Shown here one piece after another: positions 62,807 through 64,000 of a stretch of 64,000 nucleotides of DNA. A model generated the notes under the pieces. The model saw nothing but the letters and a program-made list of their open reading frames with translations. It did no database searches and was not told the DNA's origin. Position 1 is the stretch's first letter. Every line of letters starts with the position of its first letter. Source of the DNA: Sphingobacterium paludis (GTDB taxonomy: Bacteria > Bacteroidota > Bacteroidia > Sphingobacteriales > Sphingobacteriaceae); the NCBI RefSeq assembly GCF_004364125.1, contig NZ_SNZV01000002.1:434001-498000 (forward strand), given 5' to 3'. A program made the position numbers and the translations under genes.

Positions 62807-63846
62807 TCGTGAATGATTTTAACATAAACCTCAAAGCAGGATGGTTTTTCACGTATAATGACGCTATCCTTCAAGTAATAGCTGAATCGCTCCTTCAGGT
62901 TGTTCAAGCCATAGTTATTGGTGTCCTCCGTGGCGCTTTTGCGTAGGCAGACATTGTTTCTGACGATGATCCATCCATCGTCCTGTATAATATCAATATG
63001 CAAGGGATTCTCGATCGTGTAATGGTTATGTTTGAGTGCATTGTCCACCAGCGGTTGTAACGAAAAAATGGGTAAATGCGCCTTAAATACATCGTCAGAG
63101 ACTGTAATCGTATACTGTATAGCCTCCCGAAATCGTATTTTCTGCATAGATAGGTAGTCTTCACATAGCTTGAGCTCTTGCTTAACGGTGGCCAAACCAT
63201 CGTCAGACGTCAAAAAACTGCCGCGTAGATAATCCGATAGTTGCAGCAAATAGGATTCAGCCATGTTCGTGTCTTTCTTGATCAGTGATTTTAGACTGGA
63301 AAGAGCATTAAATAAGAAATGCGGCTGTACTTGCTGGCGCAGCATTTGGTTGATGGCGCGTTCCTTTAGTTTATCCAGTTTCGAACGCTCGAGCTCTAGC
63401 TGATTTTTAAAGTAATCGGTCATCAAGAAATAGAGCCAGAGGAGAACGATGAAGTCTAGGACAGCGGCGTGAAAAGCTGTCAACAAAAAGAAATTTATAG
63501 GTGAAGACTGAATAATCTTATTCTCTTCAGGCGAGATCGTGCCAATTTCTTTGGATAAGATGATCGAGAAAAGGCAGATACCAAAGGTCATGATATATCC
63601 GAGGAGCTTAACTTTAAAAGGCGATTTTATAGGGTCTTTAACATCAAAGTGGATGTGGGCAAAAAGATTACACAGAATTACCCCAAAAAAGACGATGAAA
63701 GCCACAGCAGTACTTAGCCAAAAGCGCCCTTGATCTTTATAGAGTGAATCAACAATCAGTATGGATACGATGCATATGGAAAACACAGCGCTGCGTTTTA
63801 TCCAATACTTTAACGGATAACGATTCTTATTTTGGAGAAAACCCAT
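62803..63846 (-). CDS. LytS-type histidine kinase (His_kinase family)
   Basis: A 347-residue kinase with four helices (about 12-150), then the His_kinase domain with phosphoacceptor His in LRQQVQPHFLFNALSSLKSL and an ATPase domain containing LQPLVDNALKHN. Cognate of the overlapping LytTR regulator. No extracellular sensor domain. Confidence 0.93.
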   Translation of the reverse strand: MGFLQNKNRYPLKYWIKRSAVFSICIVSILIVDSLYKDQGRFWLSTAVAFIVFFGVILCNLFAHIHFDVKDPIKSPFKVKLLGYIMTFGICLFSIILSKEIGTISPEENKIIQSSPINFFLLTAFHAAVLDFIVLLWLYFLMTDYFKNQLELERSKLDKLKERAINQMLRQQVQPHFLFNALSSLKSLIKKDTNMAESYLLQLSDYLRGSFLTSDDGLATVKQELKLCEDYLSMQKIRFREAIQYTITVSDDVFKAHLPIFSLQPLVDNALKHNHYTIENPLHIDIIQDDGWIIVRNNVCLRKSATEDTNNYGLNNLKERFSYYLKDSVIIREKPSCFEVYVKIIHE

Positions 63847-63879
63847 AGCTCAACAGTATATGTCTGCAAAGATAGCGGT

Positions 63880-64000
63880 TTATTCGTTATTACCAGATTT
63901 GGCTTTCTTAGCCGGAGATAGGTGCCCGACCACTATTGACGCTTCTTTCGGAACGGAATTGTTCGCTTTCTTTTCTGTTCCGTCCCAATCAAAAAGCCGT
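63880..64000 (-). CDS. C-terminal end of an unidentified protein, cut by the window edge
   Basis: A minus-strand frame enters from the right edge as RLFDWDGTEKKANNSVPKEA and ends at a TAA at 63880 after a lysine-rich tail (LSPAKKAKSGNNE). It lies 33 nt upstream of the LytS-type kinase gene in the same direction. Too short to name. Confidence 0.5.
   Translation of the reverse strand, partial: RLFDWDGTEKKANNSVPKEASIVVGHLSPAKKAKSGNNE

Overview
The window looks like chromosome of a Bacteroidota species close to Sphingobacterium/Pedobacter. The evidence is a SusC/SusD pair, promoters of the Bacteroidota type (TAnnTTTG at -7), tRNA genes without an encoded CCA, a LytTR two-component pair, a DUF3472 lipoprotein and RibBA/HemJ/Der/Era of Bacteroidota character. 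No phage, integrase, transposase or CRISPR array is visible.

Layout. 1-7.0 kb: housekeeping genes (ispF end, Tet-like exporter, class A PBP, uvrC, era). 7.1-8.3 kb: three initiator tRNA genes mixed with tRNA copies whose anticodon 3' half is replaced by a palindrome, then a GIY-YIG nuclease gene with one in-frame stop. 8.3-14.7 kb: DUF3472 lipoprotein and SusC/SusD. 14.8-21.7 kb: der, cysS, a secreted protein, a SurA-like PPIase and a lactonase. 21.8-27.6 kb: complete seven-gene Mrp cation/proton antiporter operon. 27.8-29.2 kb: MFS transporter flanked by gene remnants. 29.3-39.5 kb: a peptide-secretion island on the minus strand. 39.8-41.2 kb: broken lipoprotein and an orphan membrane protein. 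41.3-51.3 kb: YjjG-type nucleotidase, two-component system, TPR protein, hemE, hemJ, barrel protein, aldehyde dehydrogenase, ribBA, LptF/G permease, START-like protein. 51.5-52.1 kb: tRNA-Met followed by five tandem tRNA 3' halves carrying a similar palindrome. 52.2-64 kb: PRISE-type reductase with Crp/Fnr regulator, NlpC/P60 protein, pentapeptide-repeat protein, acyltransferase, cupin, histidine kinase, sugar dehydrogenase and a LytS/LytTR pair.

Two parts stand out. First, the peptide island. HlyD adaptor, C39-peptidase ABC exporter and TolC-like channel are followed in the same direction by a small winged-helix protein and three 54-55 residue peptides, each with a double-glycine leader. The island also holds two full-length and two decayed copies of a secreted carboxypeptidase-regulatory-like protein, a CPBP membrane protease and three 45-residue one-helix membrane proteins. 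None of the short genes exceeds 55 residues. A 94-bp cassette with a 12-bp palindrome sits before both peptide loci, and a related palindrome sits before the export genes. The likely logic is that the C39 domain cuts the leaders, the ABC/HlyD/TolC path exports the cores, and the CPBP protease or the microproteins give immunity.

Second, the tRNA-anchored palindromes. At two unlinked loci, with two different CAU tRNAs, the same tRNA segment (from the anticodon to the end of the variable loop) is replaced by a hairpin-forming block of about 20 nt. The units are tandemly amplified, one unit has collapsed exactly to its outer stem, and a broken GIY-YIG nuclease gene lies beside one locus. This resembles the relation of REP palindromes to their transposases, but with a tRNA half as the carrier. 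That mobility link is inference.
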